This document shows positions 29,433-38,808 of a stretch of DNA of 64,000 nt, one piece after another. The translations under genes and the position numbers were made by a program. Position 1 is the first letter of the stretch, and each line of letters starts with the position of its first letter. This DNA is from Burkholderia stagnalis (GTDB lineage Bacteria > Pseudomonadota > Gammaproteobacteria > Burkholderiales > Burkholderiaceae), in NCBI RefSeq assembly GCF_902830275.1, contig NZ_CADESW010000016.1:62001-126000 (forward strand), written 5' to 3'. Under the pieces are notes generated by a model. It did not search any database, was not told the origin of the DNA, and worked only from the letters and a program-made list of their open reading frames with translations.

Positions 29433-30185
29433 GTGCAACCTGTCCCGGCTTCCCTGTCACTGACCGATACCGCGTTCTTCTTCGACTTCGACGGCACGCT
29501 CGTCGAGTTGGCGCCGACGCCTGACAGCATTCACGTGCCGCCGTCGCTGCTCGCGCTGCTCGACGCGTTGCGCCGCCGCTCGCACGGCGCGGTCGCGATC
29601 GTGTCCGGGCGCGGCATCGACAACCTCGACCAGTTCCTGAAGATGCCCGACCTGCCCGTCGCCGGCCTGCACGGCGCGGAGCGTCGCGACGCGAACGGCG
29701 ACACGCAGCGCATCGGCTTCAACGACGCGCGCCTGCTGCGCATCGAGCGCGAGCTCGCGGCCGTCGTCGACCGCTACCCCGGCATGCTGCTCGAAATCAA
29801 GGGCGCCGCGGTCGCGCTGCACTACCGCAATGCGCCCGAGCGCGAGAAGATCGCGCGCGAGGCCACCGAGCGGCTCGTGGCCGACCATGCGGACGCCTAC
29901 GTACTGCAGCCGGGCAAGATGGTGTTCGAGATCAAGCCGAAGGGCGTCGACAAGGGGCGCGCGCTCGCCGCGTTTCTCGACGAGCCGCCGTTCGCCGGCC
30001 GCACGCCGGTGTTCGCCGGCGACGACCTGACCGACGAGAAGGGCTTCGCGGTGGTCAACGCGCGCGGCGGCCTGTCGATCAAGGTGGGCGCGGGCGAGAC
30101 CTCGGCGCGCGCCCGGCTCGACTCGGTCGACGCGCTGCACGCGCAGATCGCGCGCTGGCTCGACGTGGAGCTGCCGCACGCATGA
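29433..30185 (+). CDS. otsB: Trehalose-6-phosphate phosphatase
   Basis: HAD-family enzyme, about 250 residues from GTG 29433. Motif I FFDFDGTLVEL gives the nucleophile Asp. The serine motif VSGRG and the late GDDLTDEKGF complete the HAD set. It removes phosphate from trehalose 6-phosphate to give the osmoprotectant trehalose. The stop overlaps the otsA start (ATGA), so the two are translated together. Confidence 0.95.
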   Translation: MQPVPASLSLTDTAFFFDFDGTLVELAPTPDSIHVPPSLLALLDALRRRSHGAVAIVSGRGIDNLDQFLKMPDLPVAGLHGAERRDANGDTQRIGFNDARLLRIERELAAVVDRYPGMLLEIKGAAVALHYRNAPEREKIAREATERLVADHADAYVLQPGKMVFEIKPKGVDKGRALAAFLDEPPFAGRTPVFAGDDLTDEKGFAVVNARGGLSIKVGAGETSARARLDSVDALHAQIARWLDVELPHA

Positions 30186-31561
30186 GCCGCCTGATCATTG
30201 TTTCGAACCGCGTCGCGCCGATTTCCGAAGGCGAGCCGGCGGCGGGCGGCCTTGCAATCGGCGTGTACGACGCGCTGAAGGAAACCGGCGGCATGTGGTT
30301 CGGCTGGAGCGGCGAAGTCGTCGCGCACGGCGCGCCGCAGATGCGCGTCGAGGAGCACGGGCCGGTCACGTTCGCGACCATCGGCCTGTCGCGGCGCGAC
30401 TACGACCAATATTACCGCGGCTTCTCGAACGCGACGCTGTGGCCCGCGTTCCACTACCGCGCGGACCTGATCCAGTACGATCGCCACGAGTTCGAAGGCT
30501 ACAGCCGCGTGAACGTGTGGCTCGCGCAGCAACTCGTGCCGCTCCTGCAGGACGACGACGTGATCTGGGTGCACGACTATCACCTGATCCCGTTCGCCCG
30601 CGCGCTGCGCGCGGCCGGCGTGAAGAACCGCATCGGCTTCTTCCTGCACATCCCGTTTCCGGCCGCGCAGGTGCTCGTCAACGTGCCGCCGCATCGCGAA
30701 CTCGTCGAGTCGCTGTGCGCGTTCGACCTGCTCGGCTTCCAGACCGAACCCGACCTGCGCGCGTTCTGCGACTACGTCGAATCCGAAGCCGACGGCGCGG
30801 TCGAGCGCGACGGCCGCATGGCGACGGTGCGCGCGTTCGGCCGGACGCTGCGCGCGGCCGCGTATCCGATCGGCGTGCATCCGGACGAGATCGCCTCGCT
30901 CGCGCAGGCCGGCGAGCACGGCAAGGCGGTGCGCACGCTCGCGACCTCGCTGCGCGGCCGCAAGCTGATCATGAGCGTCGACCGGCTCGATTACTCGAAG
31001 GGGCTCGTCGAGCGCTTCCGCGCGTTCGAGAAGCTGCTCGAGCACGAGCCGTCGCATCGCAATCGCGTGTCGTTCCTGCAGATCGCGCCGTCGACTCGCG
31101 CGGAGCTGCGCGCATACCAGGACATCCGCCTGCAGCTCGAAGGGGAGTCGGGGCGCATCAACGGGCGCTTCGCGGAGCTCGACTGGGCGCCGATCCTCTA
31201 TATCCACCGCCAGTACGACCGCCAGCTGCTCGCCGCGCTGTACCGGCTCGCGCGGGTCGGCTACGTGACGCCGCTGCGCGACGGGATGAACCTCGTCGCG
31301 AAGGAATATGTGTCCGCGCAGAATCCGGAAGACCCGGGCGTGCTGGTGCTGTCGCGTTTCGCGGGCGCCGCGCGCGAGCTGACGGGCGCGCTGATCGTCA
31401 ACCCGATCGACATCGCGGGGATGGCCGAGGCGCTGTCGCAGGCGCTGTCGATGCCGCTCGCCGAGCGCCGCACGCGCTATGCGGACATGATCGCGCAGCT
31501 GCGCGAGAACAACGTGTCGGTGTGGCGCGACAACTTCCTGCGCGACTTGCAGCGCGCCTGA
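30182..31561 (+). CDS. otsA: Trehalose-6-phosphate synthase
   Basis: GT20 retaining glycosyltransferase joining UDP-glucose and glucose 6-phosphate. It has 459 residues. Substrate motifs are [12 protein letters not shown] at the N-terminus, [11 protein letters not shown]-like ([14 protein letters not shown]) and [16 protein letters not shown]. The donor loop [14 protein letters not shown] is near the C-terminus. Four-base overlap with otsB; terminator directly after. Confidence 0.97.
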   Translation: MSRLIIVSNRVAPISEGEPAAGGLAIGVYDALKETGGMWFGWSGEVVAHGAPQMRVEEHGPVTFATIGLSRRDYDQYYRGFSNATLWPAFHYRADLIQYDRHEFEGYSRVNVWLAQQLVPLLQDDDVIWVHDYHLIPFARALRAAGVKNRIGFFLHIPFPAAQVLVNVPPHRELVESLCAFDLLGFQTEPDLRAFCDYVESEADGAVERDGRMATVRAFGRTLRAAAYPIGVHPDEIASLAQAGEHGKAVRTLATSLRGRKLIMSVDRLDYSKGLVERFRAFEKLLEHEPSHRNRVSFLQIAPSTRAELRAYQDIRLQLEGESGRINGRFAELDWAPILYIHRQYDRQLLAALYRLARVGYVTPLRDGMNLVAKEYVSAQNPEDPGVLVLSRFAGAARELTGALIVNPIDIAGMAEALSQALSMPLAERRTRYADMIAQLRENNVSVWRDNFLRDLQRA

Positions 31562-31586
31562 GCCCCGGCCCGGCGGTCGCGGGATG

Positions 31587-31627
31587 AAAAAAGCCGCAGT
31601 GCGTCATGCACTGCGGCTTTGTTTTTG
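31587..31627. terminator. Bidirectional terminator, otsA / ABC exporter
   Basis: A 12-base stem AAGCCGCAGTGC / GCACTGCGGCTT with a short loop, A-run before and T-run after, between convergent genes. Confidence 0.9.
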
Positions 31628-31656
31628 CGCGTGTTTTCGTGAGATCGCGCCGCGCG

Positions 31657-33489
31657 TCAGGCGACGCGCTCGCCGGTCGGCGCGCCGCCTTCGGGCGTCG
31701 CGTGATGGCGGCCGTGCTGCTTCGCGAGCAGGTCGCGGTACAGGCCCGGGCGGTTGCGCAGCACGTCGGGGCTGCCGTCGTCGATCACCTTGCCGTTGCT
31801 CATCACGATGATCCGGTCGAAGTTGCGCAGCGTCGACAGGCGGTGCGCGATCGCGATCACCGTGCGGCCGACCATCAGGCGGTCGAGCGCGCTCTGGATC
31901 GCCTCCTCGGACGCGCTGTCGAGTGCCGACGTCGCTTCGTCGAGCAGCAGGATCGGCGCGTTCTTCAGGATCGCGCGCGCGATCGCGATGCGCTGGCGCT
32001 GGCCGCCCGACAGCTTGACGCCGCGGTCGCCGACGATCGTGTCATAGCCTTCCGGCATCGCCTCGATGAACTCCGCGCAACGTGCGTCGCGCGCGGCGGC
32101 GAGCACTTCGTCGCGGCTCGCTTCGGGGCGGCCGTACGCGATGTTGTCGTAGATGGTCCGGTGCAGCAGCGAGATGTCCTGCGGCACGAGCGCGATCGCG
32201 TGGCGCAGGCTGTCCTGCGTGATCGACTTCACGTTCTGGCCGTCGACCGTCACGACGCCGTCCTGCGTGTCGTAGAAGCGCTGCAGCAGCGCGAGCACGG
32301 TCGACTTGCCGGCGCCGGACTTGCCGATCAGGCCGACGCGCTGGCCCGGCTCGATATGGAGGTCGAAATGATCGAGGATCGGGCGGCGATGCGGATACGC
32401 GAACGTCACGCGCTCGAAATCGACCCGGCCGCCTTGCGCGGACAGCGCCACGGCGTCGGAGTGGTCCGGCATCCCGTGCGGCTCGAGCAGCGTCTTCACG
32501 GCTTCGGCCAGGCGTGCGACGTGCTGCGTGACGTCGACGAGCGCCACCGCGAGATCGCGCGTGCCGTGCAGGATCGTGAAGCCGAGCGAGCTGACGAGCA
32601 CGATGTCGCCCGACGTCGCGCGGCCCTGGTCCCACAGCCACAGCGCCCAGCCGAGCAGGCCGGCGGACAGCATCGCGGTAATCACCGCGTGCAGCAGGCG
32701 CAGCTTCTCGAGGTAGAGCAGGCTCTGCTGGCGCGCGTCCATCTCGGCCTTGACGGTCGCGCCGAAGCGCTTCTGCTCGCGCAGCGTCATCCCGAACGCG
32801 CGCACGAGGCCCATGTTGCCGATCACGTCGACGAGCTCGCCGTCGACCGCCGCGGCCTTCGCCGCGAACGCGTGATGACGCGCGGAGCCGCGCCCGGCGA
32901 GCTTGAACAGCACGACCGAGAGCACTGCCGAGCAGCCGAGCAGGCCCGCCGCCATCAGCGGGTTGACGACGATGATCATCAGGATCGCGCCCATTACCGC
33001 GATGCACGGCGGCAGCACGTTCCACGCCATCGTGTTCTCCGACGTGTAGACGGCGTTCGACGTCGCGGTGATGCGGCTCGCGAGCGTGCCGGGCTGCTTT
33101 TCCGCGTAATACGTCGGCGAGTGGCCGATCAGGTACTGGAACAGGTCGCGCCGCAAGTCGCCGGTGACTGCCACGAACGTATGCGCGGCGAACCAGCCGC
33201 CGACGCGCCACAGCAGGTTGTCGGCGGCTATCAGGCCGACGAGCAGCGCGAACGCGCTCCACAGCGGGCCCGGATGGTGGCGGCCGGCCGCGAGCACGTC
33301 GATCAGGTGCTTGATCGCGTACTGCGAGCCGAGCGCGCAGCCGACGGCGGCCAGCACGCTGACGAGCACCACGAGGTGGGCGACCGGATGCAGGCGGATG
33401 TAGCGGAACAGGAACGCGAGTGGCCGGTGCGCGTAGCTCGACAGCTTCGCGTTGTAGGCGTTGCGCTGGGCAGGGGTGAGAGCTTCCAA
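31657..33489 (-). CDS. MsbA-like ABC exporter, fused permease and ATPase
   Basis: 610 residues from a TTG at 33489. An N-terminal six-helix export domain (about 30-330) is fused to an ATPase (about 360-600). ATPase motifs are GKSGAGKSTVL (Walker A), LSGGQRQRIAIARA (signature), ILLLDEATSALD (Walker B) and the switch histidine in AIAHRLSTL. The family exports lipids, lipid A or drugs. Similarity to MsbA is general, so the cargo is not certain. It is divergent from a GT4 glycosyltransferase gene, with a long shared upstream region. Confidence 0.85.
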   Translation of the reverse strand: MEALTPAQRNAYNAKLSSYAHRPLAFLFRYIRLHPVAHLVVLVSVLAAVGCALGSQYAIKHLIDVLAAGRHHPGPLWSAFALLVGLIAADNLLWRVGGWFAAHTFVAVTGDLRRDLFQYLIGHSPTYYAEKQPGTLASRITATSNAVYTSENTMAWNVLPPCIAVMGAILMIIVVNPLMAAGLLGCSAVLSVVLFKLAGRGSARHHAFAAKAAAVDGELVDVIGNMGLVRAFGMTLREQKRFGATVKAEMDARQQSLLYLEKLRLLHAVITAMLSAGLLGWALWLWDQGRATSGDIVLVSSLGFTILHGTRDLAVALVDVTQHVARLAEAVKTLLEPHGMPDHSDAVALSAQGGRVDFERVTFAYPHRRPILDHFDLHIEPGQRVGLIGKSGAGKSTVLALLQRFYDTQDGVVTVDGQNVKSITQDSLRHAIALVPQDISLLHRTIYDNIAYGRPEASRDEVLAAARDARCAEFIEAMPEGYDTIVGDRGVKLSGGQRQRIAIARAILKNAPILLLDEATSALDSASEEAIQSALDRLMVGRTVIAIAHRLSTLRNFDRIIVMSNGKVIDDGSPDVLRNRPGLYRDLLAKQHGRHHATPEGGAPTGERVA

Positions 33490-34045
33490 AATGTGCGTGC
33501 GGTGAATCGGTGGTTGAGCGTCGCGGCCTGATCGCGTGCGGACTTTGCCCGGACGTAATCCGGCATTGTAAACAAGGCCCGGCATCGCGCTGCGCGAATA
33601 TGGGGGGCGCGCGACCGATTTTGAGATAAAATCCGGCATCCCGCGCCGCAGCGCGGCGGCCGCTTGTGCGGCCCGAAGATTGCGGAGCGTGGTCTGGAAT
33701 GCCAAAAGGGCCTTCCACTCTAGAACGGACGAAAACGTCCGCGGGTTGCAAAGTGTTGCCGCTTTGTAACAAAGTAAAGAGTTTGAAATGTTGTGCGCCG
33801 TATCGGGATTAACCCTAGATAATCGGCTCCGGGTTCGCGCAATTGGATTTTTACGAACCCCTGTCAACGGGTCTTCGTTTCAAACGTTCTATGCCTGTCG
33901 CGTCGCCGACGCTCCTTGAGCAGCGCGGGTCCGACGCCGCCAGCAGGCCGATTCGTCCGACTGAAGGACGAGATGCGACCCGCCGGGATCGCCGGCAGGC
34001 TGCTGACCCAACGCTTGTTTTTTGCCGATTTTTTAGGAGTTACGC
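33490..34045. promoter_or_regulatory. Divergent upstream region with two exact palindromes
   Basis: A 556-base gap between divergent genes, AT-richer in its centre. It holds CGGACG-aaaa-CGTCCG (33726-33741) and the 13-base palindrome CTTTGT-a-ACAAAG (33762-33774). A partial copy (ACTTTGCAAC on the minus strand) lies about 20 bases from the second palindrome, as for a response-regulator direct repeat. These are probably operator sites. No convincing gene lies here, and the regulator is unknown. Confidence 0.45.
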
Positions 34046-35110
34046 ATGCGAATCGCCCAAATCGCTCCGTTGCACGAAGCGGTTCCCCCGAAGCTGTACG
34101 GTGGTACCGAGCGGGTGGTGTCCTATCTGACCGAAGCACTCGTCGAGATGGGGCACGACGTCACGCTGTTCGCGAGCGGCGATTCGCAGACCTCCGCGAA
34201 GCTCGAAGCCTGCTGGCCGCAGGCGCTGCGCCTCGACCCGACGATCCGCGACGTGATGGCCCCGCACATGCTGCTCCTCGAGCAGGTGCGCCGCCGCGCG
34301 GAAGAGTTCGACGTCCTGCACTGCCACATCGACTACTACCCGTTCTCGCTGTTCTCGCGCCAGCCGGTGCCGCATCTGACGACGATGCACGGCCGCCTCG
34401 ACCTGCCGGAACTGCAGCCGATCTTCAACGCATTCAGCGACGTGCCGGTCGTGTCGATCTCCGACAACCAGCGCATCCCGCTGCCGCAGGCGAACTGGCT
34501 GTCGACCGTCTACCACGGCCTGCCTGAAAACCTGCTGACGCCGATCCCGAACGTGAAGCCGAGCTACCTCGCGTTCCTCGGCCGCATCTCGCCGGAGAAG
34601 CGCGTCGACACGGCGATCCGCATCGCCGAGCAGGCCGGCCTGCCGATCAAGATCGCCGCGAAGCTCGACAAGGCCGATCGCGCGTACTACGAAGAGAAGA
34701 TCAAGCCGCTGTTCGCGCTGCCGCACGTCGAGTACATCGGTGAAATCAGCGAATCCGAGAAGACGGAATTCCTGGGCAACGCACACGCGCTGCTGTTCCC
34801 GATCGACTGGCCGGAGCCGTTCGGCCTGGTGATGATCGAGGCGATGGCCTGCGGCACGCCGGTGATCGCGTTCAAGCGCGGCTCGGTGCCGGAAGTGATC
34901 GAGAACGGCGTGTCGGGCTTCGTCGTCGAAGACGAGCTGTCGGCCGTCGCGGCGCTCAAGCGCCTGGACACGCTGCCGCGCGAGAAGGTTCGCGCCGCGT
35001 TCGAAGCGCGCTTCTCGTCGAAGGTGATGGCGCAGAACTACGTGAAGGGCTACGAAGAGTTGCTGCGCCAGAAGCGCCGCACCGTGCTGCGCGAAGTCAA
35101 CGCAGGCTGA
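34046..35110 (+). CDS. GT4 family glycosyltransferase
   Basis: 354 residues, GT-B fold. The N-terminal domain opens with MRIAQIAPLHEAVPPKLYGG, including the glycine-rich loop YGGTERVVSYL. The C-terminal donor domain has LGRISPEKRVDTAIRIAEQ and the EPFGLVMIEAMACGTPVIAF motif with the family E-x7-E pair. It would transfer a sugar from a nucleotide donor in the cytoplasm; acceptor and product are unknown. A single gene with its own terminator, near the otsBA and exporter genes. Confidence 0.9.
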   Translation: MRIAQIAPLHEAVPPKLYGGTERVVSYLTEALVEMGHDVTLFASGDSQTSAKLEACWPQALRLDPTIRDVMAPHMLLLEQVRRRAEEFDVLHCHIDYYPFSLFSRQPVPHLTTMHGRLDLPELQPIFNAFSDVPVVSISDNQRIPLPQANWLSTVYHGLPENLLTPIPNVKPSYLAFLGRISPEKRVDTAIRIAEQAGLPIKIAAKLDKADRAYYEEKIKPLFALPHVEYIGEISESEKTEFLGNAHALLFPIDWPEPFGLVMIEAMACGTPVIAFKRGSVPEVIENGVSGFVVEDELSAVAALKRLDTLPREKVRAAFEARFSSKVMAQNYVKGYEELLRQKRRTVLREVNAG

Positions 35111-35148
35111 CGCCGACGCCGGCCGCGTCTCGCCGGCCGGCTTCACCG

Positions 35149-35178
35149 ACGCCCCGCCCGGGTCTCCCGGCGGGGCGT
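35149..35178 (+). terminator. Terminator after the GT4 gene
   Basis: A 10-base GC-rich stem ACGCCCCGCC / GGCGGGGCGT with a 10-base loop, 38 bases past the stop codon and followed by TTGTC. Confidence 0.65.
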
Positions 35179-35289
35179 TGTCACATCCGCGGCGCCAATC
35201 TGTTGTATTCTCGCCGCGCTCGGCGGCCGCGACGGCCCCGAACAGGGGGCAGCACCGCTGCCGTTCGTCTGTCCAGCCGGTAATGTCCC

Positions 35290-35295
35290 TATAAT
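35290..35295 (+). promoter_or_regulatory. TATAAT hexamer before the membrane protein gene
   Basis: A perfect -10 hexamer with no strong -35. If used, the transcript would begin near 35302, downstream of the ATG at 35294. This favours the TTG at 35345, which has GAGAGGAGAG just upstream, as the real start. Confidence 0.5.
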
Positions 35296-35344
35296 GGCCG
35301 TGCCGAAAAATCCGGCCGTGCCGATCATCGAGAGGAGAGCAGTC

Positions 35345-36148
35345 TTGGCGAGAACGAAAACCACGCGCGCAGCCCCCGCACCGGGCGCCGGCGTGATCTT
35401 CGCGTTGCGCGCGATCGGTCTCGTGCTGCTCGCCCGGTGGCTGTTCTCGATGTCGCAGATGGGCTATCGCGAGTCGCTGTCGGCGATGGCTTCGTCGCCG
35501 TGGGCGTTCGTGTACCTGGTGCTGATGTTCCTGCTGCTCGCGCTGCCGGGCGCGGTGGCGCGCGCCGAGCGGCCGTTCCATCCGCTGCCGCAATGGCTGC
35601 GCCAGGCGCTGCGGTTCTTCGCGCTGATCGGTTTCCTGTTCGCCGCCTGGTCGATCGGCGCCTATGTGTGGGCGGCCGGCTGGCGCCACGCGCTGCATGC
35701 GGTGACCGCGACCAACGGCTGGCTCGTCGCCGCGCCGGCGCTGTATGCGGCCGTCATCTGGATCTGCCGGCCGCGGCCGCTGTGGCGCACCAATGTCGCC
35801 GCGCGGCGCTTCGCGGTCGGCCGCTACGCCATCTCCGTCGATACGCTTACCCGGACCACGATCGTCTGGATGGAAAGCCGCAAGGTAGGCCAGTACGACG
35901 CGCGCGAGCTGTCGGTGCGCTGGCCTGGCCGCACCCCGGCGGCAGCCCAGCCGGACGCGGGGCAGGCGAGCGTCGTTGCGCCGCCGCGCCGCGCGGGCGG
36001 GTTCAAGCGGCCGAAAGTCGAGCTGCTGTGGGATTCGCCGGCGGCCGTCGGCCATAACCGGCAGATCGTGATGCGCGCGCCGCTCGCCACCGAAGGCGAC
36101 CGCGTCGCGGTGCTCGCGCTCGACGCGGCGCTCAGGCAAATCGTCTGA
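35345..36148 (+). CDS. Uncharacterised multi-pass membrane protein
   Basis: 267 residues from TTG 35345. Three or four hydrophobic segments lie in the first 150 residues: FALRAIGLVLLARWLF, AFVYLVLMFLLLALPG, FFALIGFLFAAWSIGAYVW and WLVAAPALYAAVIWI. A soluble C-terminal half follows, with basic and Pro/Ala-rich stretches and an ending AVLALDAALRQIV. No family recognised. It is convergent with gudD, 39 bases away. An ATG at 35294 is an alternative start but overlaps the likely -10. Confidence 0.7.
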   Translation: MARTKTTRAAPAPGAGVIFALRAIGLVLLARWLFSMSQMGYRESLSAMASSPWAFVYLVLMFLLLALPGAVARAERPFHPLPQWLRQALRFFALIGFLFAAWSIGAYVWAAGWRHALHAVTATNGWLVAAPALYAAVIWICRPRPLWRTNVAARRFAVGRYAISVDTLTRTTIVWMESRKVGQYDARELSVRWPGRTPAAAQPDAGQASVVAPPRRAGGFKRPKVELLWDSPAAVGHNRQIVMRAPLATEGDRVAVLALDAALRQIV

Positions 36149-36187
36149 CGACTCACCCGGCACCGCGCGCCGCGCGCGGTCCGCGGC

Positions 36188-37540
36188 TCAGCGCACCAGG
36201 CAGGGGCGCTTGTTGTCGAACGTCCACCCCGGAATCAGGTACTGCATCGCCGCCGCGTCGTCGCGCGCGCCGAGACCGTGCTGCTTGTACAGTTCGTGCG
36301 CGGCCGCGACGGCGTCCATGTCGAGCTCGACGCCGAGCCCCGGCCGCTTCGGCACATCCACCAGCCCGTTCTCGATCTTCAGCGGCTCGCGCGTGAGGCA
36401 TTCGCCGTCCTGCCAGATCCAGTGCGTGTCGATCGCCGTGACCTTGCCCGGCGCGGCGGCCGCGACGTGCGTGAACATCGCGAGCGACACGTCGAAGTGG
36501 TTGTTCGAATGCGAGCCCCACGTGAGATCCCAGTCGCGACACATCTGAGCGACGCGCACCGAGCCCTGCATCGTCCAGAAATGCGGATCGGCGAGCGGGA
36601 TGTCGACCGCGTGCAGCTGCACCGCATGGCCCATCTGCCGCCAGTCGGTCGCGATCATGTTGGTCGCCGTCGGCAGGCCGGTCGCGCGACGGAACTCCGC
36701 CATCACCTCGCGGCCCGAGTAGCCGTTCTCCGCGCCGCACGGGTCTTCCGCGTACGCGAGCACATGATGCTGGTCGCGGCACAGCCGCACGGCTTCGTCG
36801 AGCGACCACGCACCGTTCGGGTCGAGCGTCACGCGCGCGCCCGGGAAGCGCTCGGCCAGCGCGGTCACCGCGTCGATCTCGCGCGCGCCCTCGAACACGC
36901 CGCCCTTCAGCTTGAAGTCGTTGAAACCGTAGCGCGCATGCGCGGCCTCGGCGAGCCGCACGACCCCCTCCGGCGTCAGCGCGGGCTCGTTGCGCACGCG
37001 CGTCCATTCGTCGGTCGCGCCGCTGCTGTCGCGGTAGGGCAGCGCGGTTTTCGCGCGATCGCCCACGTAGAACAGGTAGCCGAGCATCTCGACGCGCTCG
37101 CGCTGCTGGCCTTCGCCGAGCAGGGCGGCGACGGGCACGCCGAGGTGCTGGCCGAGCAGGTCGAGCAGCGCGGCCTCGAGCGCGGTCACCGCGTGGATCG
37201 TCGTGCGCAGGTCGAAGGTCTGCAGGCCGCGGCCGCCCGCATCACGGTCCGCGAAGCGGCGGCGCACGTCGTTGAGCACCGCGTGGTAGTTGCCGACCGG
37301 CTGGCCGACCACCAGCGCGCGCGCATCGTCGAGCGTGCGGCGGATGCTCTCGCCGCCCGGCACCTCGCCGACGCCCGTGCGCCCCGCGCTGTCCGTCAGG
37401 ATCACGAGGTTGCGGGTGAAGAACGGGCCGTGCGCGCCGCTCAGGTTGAGCAGCATGCTGTCATGGCCGGCGACCGGGATCGCTTGCAGGTCGACGATGC
37501 GCGGCGTGTCGTGAGGAGGCGTGGAAGTGGCGGCGTTCAT
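36188..37540 (-). CDS. gudD: D-glucarate dehydratase
   Basis: Enolase-superfamily enzyme converting D-glucarate to 5-keto-4-deoxyglucarate. It has 450 residues from ATG 37540. The capping domain starts [18 protein letters not shown], followed by [20 protein letters not shown]. Barrel motifs include [10 protein letters not shown] (Lys acid/base), [12 protein letters not shown] (metal Asp), [14 protein letters not shown] and [10 protein letters not shown] with the catalytic His. The closing [11 protein letters not shown] is typical of GudD. The divergent GntR-type regulator next door probably controls it. Confidence 0.95.
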   Translation of the reverse strand: MNAATSTPPHDTPRIVDLQAIPVAGHDSMLLNLSGAHGPFFTRNLVILTDSAGRTGVGEVPGGESIRRTLDDARALVVGQPVGNYHAVLNDVRRRFADRDAGGRGLQTFDLRTTIHAVTALEAALLDLLGQHLGVPVAALLGEGQQRERVEMLGYLFYVGDRAKTALPYRDSSGATDEWTRVRNEPALTPEGVVRLAEAAHARYGFNDFKLKGGVFEGAREIDAVTALAERFPGARVTLDPNGAWSLDEAVRLCRDQHHVLAYAEDPCGAENGYSGREVMAEFRRATGLPTATNMIATDWRQMGHAVQLHAVDIPLADPHFWTMQGSVRVAQMCRDWDLTWGSHSNNHFDVSLAMFTHVAAAAPGKVTAIDTHWIWQDGECLTREPLKIENGLVDVPKRPGLGVELDMDAVAAAHELYKQHGLGARDDAAAMQYLIPGWTFDNKRPCLVR

Positions 37541-37873
37541 GGGCGGCGAGGGCAAAAGGGTGGGCGGTGCCGTGCGCGGCAAAAGCTTTGCCGTGCCCGG
37601 CAGGAGGTGCGATCATTCGACAACCGACGTGCGCGGGGCGTCTGCGGCCGCCGCATCGAGGCAATTCGATCAGGATAGCGGTGCGAAACGCCCGACTGGT
37701 CTGCATGAGACAGAGTAAGCGCCGAAGCGCCAACCCTGATCGACAGGAGACAAATACGGCGATCATCAGTCGTCGGATGACTTGTGACGCAGTATAATGA
37801 ACCACAGGCATTCGCTCAAACCCCGCGTAAACCCTCGGCTCACGAAACGATCATTCAATAAGGAACCGGCCAC
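37541..37873. promoter_or_regulatory. gudD-regulator divergent promoter region with FadR-type operator
   Basis: A 333-base divergent gap. At 37768-37782 is an imperfect palindrome, AGTCGTCGGATGACT, which matches its own reverse complement at all but two base pairs. A TATAAT (37793-37798) lies just downstream of it on the plus strand, so the palindrome overlaps the -35 position of the regulator's promoter. A near-identical palindrome occurs at 38710-38724. Self-repression by the adjacent GntR-type protein, and repression of gudD, is inferred. Confidence 0.6.
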
Positions 37874-38635
37874 ATGTCCGTGCCCACGCTCCCCGCAGCG
37901 CCGCGTCGCCGCGCACGCAGCCTCGCGCAAGATGTCGTCGACGCGCTGACCGCGCAGATCGAAAACGGCACGCTGCGCCCCGGCGACAAACTGCCGACCG
38001 AAACCGAAGTGATGGCGACGCAGGGCGTGAGCCGCACGGTCGTGCGCGAGGCGATCTCGCGGATGCAGGCGAGCGGCCTCGTCGAGACCCGCCACGGCAT
38101 CGGCAGCTTCGTGCTGGAGCCGTCGCGCCGCCACGCGCTCGGCATCGATCCCGCGACGATCACGACGCTGCGCGACGTGCTCGCGGTGCTCGAGCTGCGC
38201 ATCAGCCTCGAAAGCGAATGCGCGAGCCTCGCCGCGCAGCGCGCGAACGACGCCGATCTCGCGGCGCTGCGGCGCGCGCTCGACGCGATCGCGTCGGGCT
38301 CGGGCGGCGGCCGCGACACCGCGCAGCTCGACTACCAGTTCCATCTGCAGATCGCGCAATCGACCGGCAACCGGTATTTCGTCGACATCATGACGCAGCT
38401 CGGCGCGTCGATCATCCCGCGCACGCGGGTGAATTCCGCGCGCTTCGCCGGCGACGACCTGGAGCGCTATGTGGCCCGGCTGAACCACGAGCACGAGGAC
38501 ATCTACGAAGCGATCGCGCGCCACGATCCGGAGGCGGCGCGGGCCGCGATGCGCACGCACCTGACCAACAGCCGCGAGCGGCTGCGCCGCGCGCACGAGG
38601 CGGCCGAAGCGGAGCGCGACGCGCACGCCGAGTAA
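37874..38635 (+). CDS. GntR/FadR-type regulator (FCD domain)
   Basis: 253 residues. The N-terminal winged helix has the GntR signature QIENGTLRPGDKLPTETEVM and SRTVVREAISRMQASGLV. The C-terminal all-helical FCD ligand domain runs from about 95 to 245; it includes LELRISLESECASLAA and the metal-binding FHLQIAQSTGN-type segment with histidines. Such regulators sense sugar acids or related ligands. Divergence from gudD suggests control of glucarate use. The N-terminal 20 residues are basic and probably flexible. Confidence 0.9.
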   Translation: MSVPTLPAAPRRRARSLAQDVVDALTAQIENGTLRPGDKLPTETEVMATQGVSRTVVREAISRMQASGLVETRHGIGSFVLEPSRRHALGIDPATITTLRDVLAVLELRISLESECASLAAQRANDADLAALRRALDAIASGSGGGRDTAQLDYQFHLQIAQSTGNRYFVDIMTQLGASIIPRTRVNSARFAGDDLERYVARLNHEHEDIYEAIARHDPEAARAAMRTHLTNSRERLRRAHEAAEAERDAHAE

Positions 38636-38709
38636 GGGCAGGCGGGGCGGCCGGCCCGGCAGGGCGGGGCCGCCTTCGATCGAAGGGTGTGCCAGCCGAT
38701 CATAATGTC

Positions 38710-38724
38710 AGTCATCGTATGATT
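38710..38724. promoter_or_regulatory. Second FadR-type palindrome, downstream of the regulator
   Basis: AGTCATCGTATGATT shares 12 of 15 bases with the operator-like site upstream of the regulator (37768-37782) and is itself nearly palindromic. It lies between the stop of the regulator and the stop of a convergent gene, where no promoter is expected. A CATAAT is 4 bases upstream of it. Confidence 0.5.
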
Positions 38725-38808
38725 TGCTCGGCCTGTTCGGCGCAATGAACCGGCCCGGCGGCGCCGCGCCCATTTATCGCGGGCCGCCGCCGGGCTTGCG
38801 CTGCGCGA

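Noticed and set aside
33490-33867. Extended N-terminus of the ABC exporter to 33867
   Set aside because: The added residues lack exporter features and cover the palindromes and promoter region; the family start fits the TTG at 33489.
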